64,000 nt of DNA from Nyssa sinensis (Eukaryota; Streptophyta; Magnoliopsida; Cornales; Nyssaceae). Below are positions 21,558 through 33,741 of the stretch, in pieces. The position numbers and the translations under genes are program-made. Each line of letters opens with the position of its first letter. The first letter of the stretch is position 1. The stretch is from positions 13,557,763-13,621,762 of the forward strand of contig CM018033.1 of assembly GCA_008638375.1 (NCBI GenBank). The letters are read 5' to 3'. The notes below the pieces were generated by a model that did not search any database, was not told the origin of the DNA, and saw only the letters and a program-made list of their open reading frames with translations.

Positions 21558-24500
21558 TGAATAGGATAATATTTATTAAAAGATGCTAAAAGAGATGCAA
21601 CTCTTATATACATTAAGTATACCAAAAAAACTATACCACCTCAAAAAAAATTAAATAGAAGGATCTAAAACTTCCACAAAATCTAGAAATAATTTGGGGT
21701 ATTTTGGGATATATTATGCCAAAGACGTAATTAGTAGGCTGGACCGGACTCTAATCTACTCCAAATTTTATAAAATATTTTTTATACATAATAAAATTTT
21801 GGTCTTTTTAAATTAGACCATTCTAAAATTTTAGCCTAACCTAATTTTTTCTCATTTATCACTCAAAATTTTAATCCACATTCAAAAATTTTGACCTAAC
21901 TTAATTTTTACCTATCATTTTTTTCATTCATCCCAAAATTTTGACCCAACCTAGAATTTGGGTTAAATTTTTGTTCACAGTTTTTTTAAATCATGTCTAA
22001 ATTTTTTTCGTGATTTGTCTCATACTCTTAGAAATTTTTAAATTCTAACAGTCAATAAATTCACTCCTTCAGTTATAATTTGAAAATTATTTTCCTAAAT
22101 TGTCATTTACTAAACAAATGTAATTTATTCCCCAAAGGTATTTATTTGTTTATATTTTGGCAATACCCAGCTTTGAAACAAGTGATCGTCTAAGAATTCG
22201 GATAACAGATGCTGACCGGGAAAGATGGGAAATTCCACAAGATTTGCTCCCTCGCCAGACTCACTTCCGCAACCAACCATCATTGGGAAACAACCGACCA
22301 CCACTCGAAAATCAGTCGCTCTCCAACCCTTACTCAGATCTCATTTTCACCCTCCACAACACCACCCCGTTCAGCTTCACCATTACCCGCCACTCCTCTG
22401 GTGACACCCTTTTTGACACTTCTCCGGACCCATCAGATTCTGGCACATTCCTCGTCTTCAAGGACCAGTACCTCCAACTCTCTTCTTTGCTTCCCGCTCA
22501 CCGATCTTCTCTTTATGGCCTTGGAGAGCACACCAAAAACTCCTTCAGACTGACCCACAACCAGACCCTAACCTTGTGGAATGCCGATATTGGGAGTGCA
22601 AATCTAGATCTCAATCTTTATGGATCCCACCCATTTTACATCGATGTTAGGTCACCAGATTCTGACGGCAAAGTTCCGGCAGGGACCACACATGGTGTGT
22701 TGTTACTCAACAGCAATGGCATGGACATTGTGTATACTGGTGATAGGATCACTTATAAGGTTATTGGGGGTGTTCTTGATCTGTATTTCTTCACCGGTCC
22801 AACACCAAAATTGGTGATGGAGCAATATACGGAGCTTATTGGCCGGCCTGCCCCTATGCCATACTGGTCCTTTGGTGAGTCCGACAAAACTCCTCTATTG
22901 TATTTTTTTTTTTACCTCATAACTACATTATGTTGAACTACTGTATTCAAGAGTTCTAATTAGAAGAATTATAATGGAAATAAAATTTATGAATAGCTTA
23001 AAATCATGCATATAAAATAAACAATTAAATTAATGTGCGTAAATGACAAAAAAATAAGTTTGGAATGAGCTGGCCGGTGAGGCGTGTAATCACTGCCCTA
23101 AAGCTGTTGTGCCTGCCTACGTGAAGGTTTCAATGGTCACAGATAGCTCTAAGATACAACTCAGGTTTTGCTCACAGCTAATTTCCTCATAGTTCACGTC
23201 CACTGGGAGAATGATGAACCGTCTCGAATCAAAGTTACCCACACAAAATAATATGAAAAATACATAGAGGTTGAATGGAAGAAGTTAAAAGCTCTTGCTG
23301 TGTGTTGTGGAAGAATAGATAAGCCTTTATTTATAGGCATTTTCTATATCTTCCACCAACAAAATATCCCAAGAAATCTCCACACATGGCAAAAAATCAG
23401 CAACAAAGAATATCACAAAATCAGCAACCAAAATAAAAAATCAGGAAGAAGTTAAAACTAATTTTGAAACTTTCAAAGATATAAAAAATATAACAATCCC
23501 CCACAAGTTTCAAAATTTATAAAACTCATAAAACATATATATATATATATGTATAGGAAAGTTTGGGTAACTATTATACTGTGTAATAGGTGTAGGTGTC
23601 TTTCGGACTTGAACCTCACTTAGTGTTGACAGTCTCCTTCTGAAGGATCATAGTGAACTAAGTCTTGAACTAGACCCTTTGAGTCAGAGTTCAACAAGTC
23701 ACACACACAGTACTAATATTAGACATGGTTCGCGGGTTAGTGCTATTAAAGGCCATGCACTTGATCTTGATTTTCATGAGAGTTTCTAGAGAATAGCTCA
23801 ATTCTCATAGTCGCGGCCTCACGACAGCTCTCACTTAGATGAGTCCTCCAAGGGTACATGTAACCTGTACCTCGCAAGAGTGTTCATACCTTGGGCTTAT
23901 TCAGGGTCAACCCTTCCTAAATGTCACATAACACAGCACACTGCCATAGGGATGAGCAGGAGCATTTTATTAAGCGGCTCCTTATATAAAGTGCTGGATA
24001 TATAAGTCACGCAATATGAATTGTTACTACCCATTGAACCTCCTTCATGGGGTCCTCAATCACAGAGGTCGGGTTACTTTTCTAAGTGACTTCCTTGTGA
24101 GCTTAGGCTCATCCCCCTCGACAAATCTAGGACTACACTCCTAGTTAGACCCCTCAGTTCAATTATTGATCAACAAATATTTATTTTGTTTAATTTATCG
24201 AGCCAATAATTACATGGATCCATCAAGTAAATATGATCCCTTTCTCATATGGGCTCATCATGTAAATATGTCAATTTATTTTAATCAAGGCAATATGGAC
24301 CTATTTAAATGAAATTGGTCCATAATTTTTCTTTACAATTGATTTAAGGACTTATCATATAATCATAGTCCAATAGGCTACATTAAAGTATTTTGGAATC
24401 ATCAAATAAATTTCGTCCAACATCCAGCTAGCAAAACCATTCATACTAGCAGCCAATAGCCTTACAACTAGGAATCACACCTCATATGACCAGTAACTTG

Positions 24501-26604
24501 CTACTAGGAACTATATGCTTAATAGTGGTCAACATTCTTAATAATACGAAGAACCACTCATGTGGCCAGTAGTCCTGCATTTACTAGGAACCACTATTGT
24601 AAATTATTTGAGAATATTTTAATAGATATTTTCCCACACTATTTAATGATTCATAGCTTAATTTCATTGTGGTCAATAGTTTCTTAACTATAAGGAACCA
24701 CAAATATAAGTTGTAGCCAAAAATCTATTAGCTACTAGGAACTACTTTAATTTAATATAAATAAGGCTAGTAATCTTCAATTTATTAGGAACCACTATTT
24801 TAAAAATTTTTAATTTTATTTTTAATACACTTCCACTCCCTCATCAAAATTATGTATAGATTTTCTTTTTGTAGTTTCCCAAAACATGTATTACTCAAAA
24901 ATAATAATCACATCAATTATTTTCCTCCAAATATTTATTCAAAATCATATATTACTTTCAAGTATTTAAATATTTCTCAAGCTATTATTTTAAGATCACA
25001 TAATATTTAATTTACTTATAAATCTTACATTCTTGTTCTTTAGCCACAAGTATTTTAAGTTTCTCTACATAAATTTTAATGTCTGAGTATGTTATTTAAT
25101 TCTATGTTAAACAAAAGAAACTCTACCAAATGATTTTAAATTTATGCCTCTTGTCAAAATATTCACATGGTGAATTTTTAAATTGACAAGTTAAAGCTTG
25201 AAAAGATAAATATAGTACTCTGGTTGCATACATAGTATTAGACAAGCAAATTATCCCGCCGTCATTATTATTATTTTTAAATATATATAAATATATAAAA
25301 AAAAAATTTAAACAGATATGGCGTTGGGATTGCACCATATGAGCTGTTCATACCTAGTTTACATATGATTATTACTTGTAGAGGAGTGACTAATAGTATA
25401 ACTATGAAAGTATGAACTAAATATAATTTCACACCTTTTGTCCTAATTTTCAAACTAATCACGGTGATCATGCTTATATTACACAACATAGATTCTCACC
25501 CATTCAATTTTCTTTATATGATTTTTGTTCTTAATAAAACTCAAAAACAGGGAAGTGCTGAATCATAAAAATTTTGTAACCCTTGTTATGATCTACCCTC
25601 ATAGAACTTATCTCATATTCAACCATTAAGCTCAACATGCAAGCTCCTATATGTTTAATAATGTTCGTGTATTGATAGATATTTATTGGGGAGCACAAAG
25701 TGTCTAACTAAACTAATAACTTAAAAAGCTAAATCCAATTAGTTAATAACAGTAAAATAAATTTCACTTTCCCAAATCCCATTAATTAAGAATATCTCAA
25801 CAACTCCTACAAAAGAGAAAAAATATGTATTTGACTTGTAAATAATAACTTAATCCCACAATTTAATATTTTATTAGGGTTTGTTACTATTTTTATAAGC
25901 TATTTTGTAGGAGTAAATTATGTATGTAATTCACCGAGTGTTCTCCTAATTATCAGGGATTTTATAAAATAGATACATATTATAATATTTTGGTATCCCA
26001 CCTCTTATCAAAACTGTTATCATTTTTTATATTATATTATATTATATTATTTTAAATTTTATTTTATATATCAAAATTAAGTTATTAGATATAATGTGAT
26101 ATATTTGAATGGTTAACAGAAAGATATATCAAATCTATACATCAAATACAATTATACATGCATGAATATAATTATACATTTCATTTAAATAATGTGGGGC
26201 TACCAATTTCATTTTTTTAATGCTTTGCACAAAATACTCTCACCTCTTATAATCATGAAGCATCGTTTCCTATATATATGTATATATGTATATATATGTA
26301 TATATGTATTGATGAAATATATATATATATATATACATATATTCTAATATATGAAAACAGTTACCTAATATATATAAACTGTTCTATTAGATATATATAA
26401 ACTGTTATCAAATATATATATATATATATATGTAAGGAAGATTTCAAAATTAAAATGGGATAACAATAAGTATGCGAACACTTCTGACTTGCAAAGTCAC
26501 TATAATTCGAGGGTTAGGCCTTTTCATATTCCAATGATTTCATACGGTAATCGTAAATAATATACGATTTATCTAATATTAGCCAATAGTGTTATAATAT
26601 TCGT

Positions 26605-26644
<40 letters not shown>

Positions 26645-29600
26645 AATATATATATATATATATGAAAGGTTTATATATATGTAAATAATATATACATGAT
26701 TCTATTTGCAAATACTAGGTAAACATGAATTAGTATTTTAATTAATCTGTAATTCTTTTATATGGCTTACAACAGCTTTAGATTGTTGAGTCAAATTTGA
26801 ACTACTGTATTCAGGAGTTCTAATTAGAAGAATTATAATAGAAATAAAATTACAGAATAGCTTAAATTCATATATATAAAATAAACAATTAAATTAACGT
26901 GCGTAAATGACAGAAAAATAAGTTTGGAATGAGTTGGCCTATGAAGCGTGTAATCACTGCCCTAAAGCTGTTGTGCCTCCCTACGTGAAAGTTCCAATGG
27001 TCACAGACAGCTCTAAGATACAACCCAGGTTTCGCTCACAACTAATCTCCTCAGAGTTCACGTCCACTGGGAGAAGGATGAACCGTCTAGAATCAAAGTT
27101 ACCCACACAAAATAATATGAAATTACAGAGAGGTTGAATGGAAGAAGTTAAAAGCTCTTATTGTGTGTTGTGGAAGAATACATAAGCCTTTATTTATAGG
27201 CATTCTCTGTATCTTCCACCAACAAAATATCCCAAGAAATCTCCACACATGGCACAAAATCAGCAACCAAAATAAAAAATCAGGAAGAAGTTAAAACTAA
27301 TTTTGAAACTTTCAAAGATATAAAAAATATAACACATTAATCTTTCTTTTCATTTCTCTGATTTTTATGCCAACTTATACAAAAGAGAATTAGGGGATAA
27401 AATTCACAAGAAACTTTTGAATTGCTAAATTTAGTATTCTAAAGTGTATCTACAGCATGCTCTAGAACATTGGTTACAAAAATGAATATCTAGATAATGA
27501 CTCTTGAAATGACTGCTAAATTCGAATGTCGTGTGATGTGATAGATAAAACTTGCCAGTTGCTGAGTCCCATGGTTTATGGTGGGAGTTATAAGACTATA
27601 AAAGCTGGATAAATTTAAATAATATGGGGTTCCAAAGTCATGGATTTCTTGCATTAATAAATTTATAATATAGTGAATAATGATTTCCAAATATTTTTTT
27701 CTTAAAATACTTGCAAATGTCAAAATGCTGTGAACCTTAACTAATTGAACTGTTTAATGCCTCTTCTACATTCTTTGTTGTATTCAAACCCAAGTCCATA
27801 TCTATAACCTATATTTTTCAAGTTTTCTATTAACTCTTTTAAAAGTTGCCAGGAATAATAGCGAGTGGAGTTGGGTGCAGTAGAAAACTGAAATCCCTTG
27901 CCTAACATTCTTATACCCAATTGTTCGGCCTTGAAAACTCCACAATGTTTAGATCTGTTGAGGTGCTGCAGTGGCGAAGCCAGAGCTTATGACCACGTTG
28001 GGTTCTTGATACCTGTTCACAGTGCTTAGGATGTAGTGATTGATGATGGGTTATGAGGCACAAATACTCTATTTTAGCTCACGTATCACTATCGAACACG
28101 TTCACACACATCCTACACATGTGAAAAAGACTGCCCAATTTGTTTTTTTTTTTTTTTTTTGAATTTCAAACATGTCCCAAACACATTTTGAATGCGTTTT
28201 GGATATTTTTTTTTTTTTTGGATTTTACCAATTTTCTCCTTGTCTGCTCTTCTTTTGGGTTATATATGTGTATGTGTGTATGTATATATATATGTATATG
28301 TATGTTTTATGGAGTAGTTAGTAAATTTGTTTCGGAACTTGGGCTATGGATGTTGATGAATAAATGAAGTTGTTCTTAGAATTTTTATTTAATGGCTTTG
28401 TTTTTCGTATTTTTTGATATTTTAATAGTGTTGTGATTTGTATGTTTTATGCCAATTTTGATTGAAATAATATTGGGTTTTTATTATATGAAAATTGAAA
28501 ATTGCAAGATAAATGGGAATGAAAGGTTCCAACATGTAATCAACTAAGAGAACACAAGTTTTTTTTTGTAGTGGTACTGAGTTTGTTAATCCTTAAGATA
28601 AATGAATTATAATTTTGGAGATAAATAGGAGTCTAGGTTTGAATGGAGGCCCGGAGGGTTGGTTTGAAATCCCTTTTTTCTTGATACAATAGTTTCAAAT
28701 AATAATGGTTGAAGTCAAAATTATGTTCAAATACTTAGGTTGTGCCAATTTAGTAACTTTATCTGCTGTGCAGTTCAATAATGTCCAAAAGATATGCTGG
28801 AAAATATTGAAAAAACCACTTTGGATACTGAAAACAAAGTACATGGTTAAAGATACATGTCTGTTTAAGAGTATCTGAAAGAGGCAATTTAATTCATTTC
28901 AACGGCTGTTAAGTTTTGTAGTTATTTCCCTTGGTGTGAACTGTGAACCTCTGACCTCATGAATTCTATGTTTCAATTCCTTTACAATTGTAATAAGACA
29001 TTCTATACACATGCTTACATGGTTTCTTATTGGGTGTAGGATTTCACCAGTGCCGATGGGGTTACAAAAACGTTGATGATGTTAATGGAGTGGTTGCAGG
29101 TTATGGCAAAGCTGGAATCCCTCTAGAAGTTATGTGGACAGATATTGATTACATGGACGGTTATAAGGATTTCACACTTGATCCCATTAACTTCCCTTTA
29201 GACCAAATGAAGAAATTCGTTAATATACTTCACCAAAATGGTCAGAAGTATGTGCTTATCTTGGATCCTGGTAAGTTGTTATATGCTCAATTAACTTGTT
29301 CATTTGTTGGCAAGGCTTAATCTTCCATTCTCAATTTGTTAATTGGTATCATTAAATAAAATGACTCTACTTTATAATGCATGGTTATTTAACTTAGTCA
29401 ATTTAGCCTGTCCCTGATGAAAATTACGCTGCCCTTACCACAGGTATTAGCATCAACAAGACATATGGAACCTACATAAGAGGGATGGAGGCTGACATCT
29501 TCATAAAACGTGATGGCATCCCTTACCTGGGGAAGGTTTGGCCAGGGTCGGTCTACTACCCTGATTTTGTAAATCCAGCAGGTGGAAACTTTTGGCATGG

Positions 29601-31255
29601 GGAGATCAATAGATTCCAAAATCTTCTCCCCTTTGATGGAGTCTGGCTTGACATGAATGAGATATCCAATTTCATATCATCCTCTCCCACTCCATCTTCT
29701 ATGCTTGATGATCCTCCCTATACGATTAACAATTCTGGAGTCAAGATGCCCATTAATAACAGAACTGTTCCAGCAAGTTCTCTACACTTTGGTAACATTA
29801 CAGCGTATAATGCTCATAACCTTTATGGATTCTTAGAATCCAAAGCCACTAATCAGGCCTTAGTAAAAGTGACTGGTAAAAGACCATTTATACTTGCTAG
29901 ATCAACTTTTGCCGGCTCTGGCAAGTACACTGCACATTGGACTGGAGATAATGCTGCTACATGGGATGACTTGGCATACACGATTCCGAGCATTTTAAAT
30001 TTTGGATTGTTTGGAATTCCAATGGTTGGAGCTGATATATGTGGGTTTTCTGGAAACACTACTGAAGAGCTCTGTCGGCGTTGGATTCAGGTATGATTTA
30101 GAGGCTTTCTAGCGGTACATTAAAATTAAATTATTTCATATTATTATCTTTCTAGTCACGGCCTTGCTGCTGCTGTTGTCATTATTACTGCTGCCACTAC
30201 TAGTATTAGTACTATAATTATTTTAAAGGTGCATTCTTCCTTGAGTTTTCTAAAGCACTAAGTAATTAATATCTTCATATCCAATGGCTGTCTTAACACA
30301 ACCATAGAAAATTGGAAAGTATTGTTACTCTTTATTTAAAAGGATATCAAACTCTGTTTTATGCAGCTGGGGGCCTTTTATCCCTTTGCACGAGATCACT
30401 CAGCCTATGATACTACTCGCCAAGAACTCTATATCTGGAATTCAGTTGCTGCAACAGCAAGGAAGGTGCTTCGACTACGCTACCAGGCTACTCCCCTACT
30501 TTTACATGTTAATGTACGAGGCACATACAAAAGGAACCCCCATTGCACGACCCCTTTTCTTCTCATTCCCAGAAGACGTCAAAACTTATGAAATTAGCTC
30601 GCAGTTTCTTGTCGGTAAAGGCGTAATGGTGTCACCTGCACTGAAGCCAGGAGTAGTCTCTATTGATGCGTATTTTCCAGCAGGAAATTGGTTTGACCTG
30701 TTCAACTATTCGCACTCGGTGAGTGTGGATCCAGGAAATTATGTCGCACTTGAGGCACAACCTGATCATATAAATGTACATGTTCGGGAAGGGAATATAT
30801 TGGCTATGCAAGGGGATGCAATGACAACGCAAGCAGCTCGGAAAACGCCATTCCAGTTATTGGTTGTCCTCAGTAGCAATGAGAACAGCTCTGGAGAAGT
30901 TTTCTTGGATGATGGAGAGGAAGTGGAGATGGGAGGTGAAGGAGGGAGGTGGACTTTAGTGAGATTTTATGGAAGGGTTGTAGGGAATACAGTAATTGTT
31001 GGAACTGAGGTTTTGAATGGAGAATTTGCTTTGACTCAAAAGTGGATTGTGGATAAAGTGACCTTTCTAGGATTGAAATATGTTAAGAGGTTGAACTGCT
31101 TTGAGTTTATCACAGACATGGGTGCAAATCTACATGAAAATTTGGGGATTAAAACAAGTTTTGATGACAAAGGAGAGTTTGTTATAGTGGAGATGACAGG
31201 GATGTCATTGCTTATTGGAGAGGAGTTCAAGTTAGAGCTTAATCTCAGTAAGTAA
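20656..31255 (+). CDS. GH31 alpha-glucosidase gene, five exons, with a frameshift in exon 5
   Basis: Exons 20656-20897, 22171-22874, 29040-29270, 29444-30090 and 30367-31255 join at canonical GT-AG borders. They give 903 residues if one extra C at 30484 is skipped, the usual length of plant GH31 enzymes. The product would be secreted to the cell wall or vacuole and release glucose from alpha-linked oligosaccharides. Residues 1-30 form a signal peptide, followed by a mutarotase-like domain, the GH31 barrel and C-terminal beta domains. The nucleophile is Asp462 in [10 protein letters not shown] and the proposed acid/base is Asp561 in [16 protein letters not shown] fits plant alpha-glucosidases better than alpha-xylosidases (usually WIDMNEASNF). 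As written, the extra base causes a stop at 30589-30591, after about 682 residues. It is either an assembly error or a recent pseudogene. Confidence 0.92.
20898..22170 (+). other. GH31 intron 1
   Basis: A 1,273-bp AT-rich intron, GT...CCCAG. It holds a (TA)n run at 21523-21552. AAAATTTTGACC-like repeats at 21790-21990 may be a decayed element. No gene inside. Confidence 0.85.
22171..22874 (+). CDS. GH31 exon 2
   Basis: The exon encodes residues 81 to about 315: [20 protein letters not shown], the N-terminal mutarotase-like domain, [15 protein letters not shown], the conserved GEHTK loop, [14 protein letters not shown] and [12 protein letters not shown] at the start of the barrel. The donor TTTG|GTGAGT is an ideal match. 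The frame is open throughout. Confidence 0.95.
22931..23495 (-). repeat. 3' LTR of the intronic element (minus sense)
   Basis: It aligns end to end with 26784-27334. By eye the two differ at roughly 7% of positions. This copy lacks 11 bases between two TTGA words near its plus-strand start and has an extra stretch of about 21-24 bases near 23400. Confidence 0.85.
26265..26665. repeat. TA/TG and (TC)n microsatellites
   Basis: TATATG and (TA)n runs between 26265 and 26430, a (TC)n run at 26609-26642 and another (TA)n at 26645-26663 lie inside the intronic LTR element next to its 5' LTR. Confidence 0.85.
26784..27334 (-). repeat. 5' LTR of the intronic element (minus sense)
   Basis: It aligns with 22931-23495. 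Its minus-strand TATAAATA would drive transcription through the element toward GH31 exons 2 and 1. No match to the initiator-tRNA-Met site is visible at the internal border, so the primer tRNA is unknown. Confidence 0.85.
29040..29270 (+). CDS. GH31 exon 3
   Basis: The exon encodes the start of the catalytic barrel: [14 protein letters not shown], a proline-poor helix, [18 protein letters not shown] (substrate-pocket Asp in the WxDIDYM motif) and [14 protein letters not shown]. Borders are TAG|GATTTC and CCTG|GTAAGT. A junction codon (G+GT) restores DPGIS. Confidence 0.95.
29271..29443 (+). other. GH31 intron 3
   Basis: A 173-bp intron, GTAAGT...CTTACCACAG. Nothing else is seen in it. Confidence 0.9.
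29444..30090 (+). CDS. GH31 exon 4, catalytic core
   Basis: The exon carries [21 protein letters not shown], the nucleophile Asp462 in [13 protein letters not shown] (codon at 29650-29652), [14 protein letters not shown], and the proposed acid/base Asp561 in [13 protein letters not shown] (codon at 29947-29949), then [12 protein letters not shown]. All hallmark residues of an active GH31 enzyme are present. The donor is TTCAG|GTATGA. Confidence 0.96.
30091..30366 (+). other. GH31 intron 4
   Basis: A 276-bp AT-rich intron, GTATGA...TTTTATGCAG, with a short CTGCTG/TATTA-rich stretch near 30170-30220. Confidence 0.9.
30367..31255 (+). CDS. GH31 exon 5, with +1 base at 30484
   Basis: Residues [12 protein letters not shown] through RKVLRLRY read in one frame (30367-30483). 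From 30485 the conserved sequence [19 protein letters not shown] continues in the next frame to TAA at 31253-31255. One C in TACCAGG (30483/30484) accounts for the shift. It is not in a homopolymer longer than two, so it is not a typical long-run sequencing slip. Without correction the frame ends at 30591 and the C-terminal beta-sandwich domains, including [10 protein letters not shown], are lost. Downstream sequence shows no further break, so the change is recent or artificial. Confidence 0.9.
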
Positions 31256-32029
31256 TGATAGTACTCTCGGACAAATATCTAAATTATTTTCCACTATAAA
31301 ATTCAGTAATAAAAGAAGTTTCTACAAGTGCAATTTCAGTAGCAGCACTATGAATTCCTTGTGGCAATCTTTGAATGTCCTTTGTGCGCAAGTCTATTGG
31401 TGTATTAATTTCATTGATTATTGACATGATATTAGTACATATGTGATTAATGAGATGATGAGAGGGATTCAGATTGCTAAGCATCTACAGTATCTTTCTA
31501 AATTGTCGTATGTTATCATTTCTCATCCACAAAAAATCAACAATGTAGAAAACGTGATAGAACAACCTTGAATAGGGAAATCTGAGTTTCTTAACATAGG
31601 GTTGTTGTTTCTCTGTACATGACCATTGTAGCTTGTGAAGAAGCATCAGAAAATCGTAGAATGCTTAATTCATCGCAATAGACACTTCTGAAGAATATAT
31701 CGGAAGTAGTGAAGATGATTTATTGTTTTCTAATTGTTGGTCCAGTAGCGAGGCAATAGAATGGGGTAGCCTCCCTGGGAATGGAAACTGGTCAGGTCCA
31801 GGGCGGGGAACCTTTTTTGCCTAGCCAAGTCTATAGATATAATTGATTTAAATGATCAGTAACTCTGAATTGGCTGTACTGGCCTGGCGCTCTAGACTAA
31901 TAGGGCTGGTTGTGGTGAAGGTTGCCTCCTGAAGCTATGACATGTCTATGTCAACTGTGCAGGCCTTGAATGTCGTGAACCTGTCGGCTCACAGAAAAAT
32001 CATCCCTCCTTGGAGTAGAAACAGAAGGG
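31256..32029. other. 3' flank of the GH31 gene
   Basis: This probably includes the 3' UTR; AATAAA-like words occur at 31308-31313. Nothing else is recognised up to the gag fragment at about 32030. From about 31740 GC content rises and the sequence may belong to the same degraded element. Confidence 0.5.
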
Positions 32030-32690
32030 CTGGCCTCACCTGTTGCTGCCCTGAAGAGTGTGAAGGTCCTTTCTGTGGCTCTTCTTACTGCTACCTTTAA
32101 GAGTTTGCCTAGCTCCCCTGAACTGGGATCTCGAATCTCTAATCTTCATGTCCTCTACCTCCTCGACCAATGTAGCCTTCTCTTCCAACTCCAGGTAGGT
32201 GTGTATCTTCAAAGTTACCACCTTAGACCGTATTGAGGGTCTAAGTCCTTGGTCCAATGCTTGGACCTGACCGCCTCCGTCGACACCATCTTCGGTGCAA
32301 AGCTTGCTAGGCTCGCAAGCTTTGTTTTACATTGAGGCACTGTCATATCTCCTTGTATCAAGGAATTAAACTCCATCCTCAAGGCGTCTCGAGATACCTC
32401 CGAAAAGTACTTACTAGAAAAGTAGTAGTGAAAGCTTCCCATTCGAAGGCCACCACATTCTTGGCCTGTTTCTGCGATTGAGCCGCTGCCTCCCCAAAGT
32501 GTAAAGCAGCGAAGGAAACCTGTAGATTTTCCTTTGGAATCTGAACGAGTGTCCAAAATATTGGTCACCCTCTCTAACCAATTTTCAGCAACTAGCGGAT
32601 CTGGATCTCACTAAAAGTCGGATGGTTCAACCGCTAGAATTCCCTCATTTCTCACAACCTGTATAAAATGTTGCATGGACTGGACTCAAC
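32030..32690 (-). pseudogene. Ty3/gypsy gag fragment
   Basis: On the minus strand the segment encodes DPDPLVAENWLERV, then after a frame change ECGGLRMGSFHYYFSSKYFS, MEFNSLIQGDMTVPQCKTKL, SLASFAPKMVSTEA and (another frame) QGLRPSIRSKVVTLKIHTYL. This is the retrotransposon gag domain (W..F...F.P.s, LxQGxMTVxxYxxKFxxLaryaP). Several shifts and stops are present, and no zinc knuckle, polymerase or LTR is seen nearby, so this is a truncated remnant. Confidence 0.8.
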
Positions 32691-33741
32691 CATGTCCATG
32701 CCCCTCAACAAATGTTATTTAAACAATTGGGTTATCATACTTCATGGATCGAATGAACCTTAATCCACTTATTAAAACATTACATGAGTTGAATTGAAGT
32801 TCCATTTGAAGACTCAATATATAAAAGCCATAATAAGGCTTGTGACTTGCTTTACAGTACAACTTCCCATTAAACAAAGAGTAATCAAGAAGAGTCCCTC
32901 CGTTGTTGAATCATCTCATCAAACTTTTATTTTAAATACCTAGATACCCCCTATTAGGTCTCACTTAAAAGTAACTTCAGTCAAGTCATTGGAAGTTCAG
33001 TTTAGGCAAAATTCCAAAGACCAGTAATCTAAGTCACCTATGACTGAAAGACACCCCGTGTCAAATGGGAAATTTGAGTCAGAATTAGGGACCAATCGCC
33101 TGGACAATGTTCATATGCCTTCATTTTACAAATTATTAAAATAAGGTCCCTTTGTGAAGCTTACAAAAGAATCAGTTTTCCCAAATGATCAAGACATACG
33201 AGTTTCAATTAAATGTTCAAGAGTAGAAAGGAACAAACATCCTTTGAGTTTGTGACAGAGTTTAAGACATCCAAAACACAAACACCAAAAAGAGTCCTTC
33301 CACTTCCAATCAACTATGGTTTCACTCTTTTCCGAAATGGTGGGCCGGGGTAGGTGTCCGAGAAGCCCAGTAGAGAAATACTCTAATCCCTAGTAATGAA
33401 TGAGGAGGCATGTGCAAGTGTTGTGAGATGGCATACTTAATGCATCAATCCAATAGCACAAATCTCTACTATTATCAAACCCTAAATAAGCTTAGTCGTC
33501 ACAGACATATTTGGTGGCACCTTCCACCAAGTTATGATCCAAGTCAGGCAAGAAAGGTGGTGATAACCTCAAGCAAGAGATCATGGTTGTTTCTGTTAGG
33601 CCAAGGAATTATACTTTAGCATATATATGAAAGAGTTGGTCTCCCCCACTGAGTTATAGTGTTATAAGGGATTGTGTCTACTCCCATTGGACCGACAATT
33701 GTTCCTAAGACATATACAGGAGGGTCTTCCTCCCCACCACC
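32691..33741. other. Unassigned sequence between two gypsy remnants
   Basis: No gene or clear element structure. It may be further degraded 5' sequence of the minus-strand gag remnant. One open frame (33410-33619) lacks domain-like features. Confidence 0.4.

Larger units (their letters stand above)
22931..27334 (-). mobile_element. Complete non-coding LTR retrotransposon (LARD-like) in GH31 intron 2
   Basis: Direct repeats at 22931-23495 and 26784-27334 enclose 3.3 kb. Perfect duplications CATTA flank the whole (22926-22930 and 27335-27339). The minus strand is the element's sense strand: on it the LTR begins TGTTATATTTT, has a TATAAATA box (plus strand 23329-23336 and 27189-27196) and ends TTCAACA. 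A G-rich tract, GTGGGGGAT (plus 23496-23504), directly precedes the 3' LTR as PPT. I find no gag or pol and only frames of about 70 codons, so it would depend on another element. The interior has blocks such as AGTAGCNNNTTACTAGGAACCAC repeated at 24440-24800. Confidence 0.88.
22875..29039 (+). other. GH31 intron 2 with an inserted LTR element
   Basis: The intron is 6,165 bp. A 4,404-bp LTR element plus its 5-bp duplication begins 56 bp after the donor, so the original intron was about 1.76 kb. The remaining part (27340-29039) has poly(T) runs at 28141-28161 and 28207-28220 and AT-rich DNA with no gene. AGTGGCGAAGCCAG near 27970 resembles a common plant repeat, but I cannot delimit it. The acceptor is GGGTGTAG|GATTTC. 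Confidence 0.85.

Noticed and set aside
30386..31255. Exon 5 frame starting at an internal ATG as a separate gene
   Set aside because: The first part of that frame does not resemble GH31. The family match begins only at 30485, so it is the shifted continuation of exon 5.
32036..32568. Intact host gene on the minus strand
   Set aside because: The translations match the retrotransposon gag domain in shifting frames with stops, so it is a gypsy remnant.
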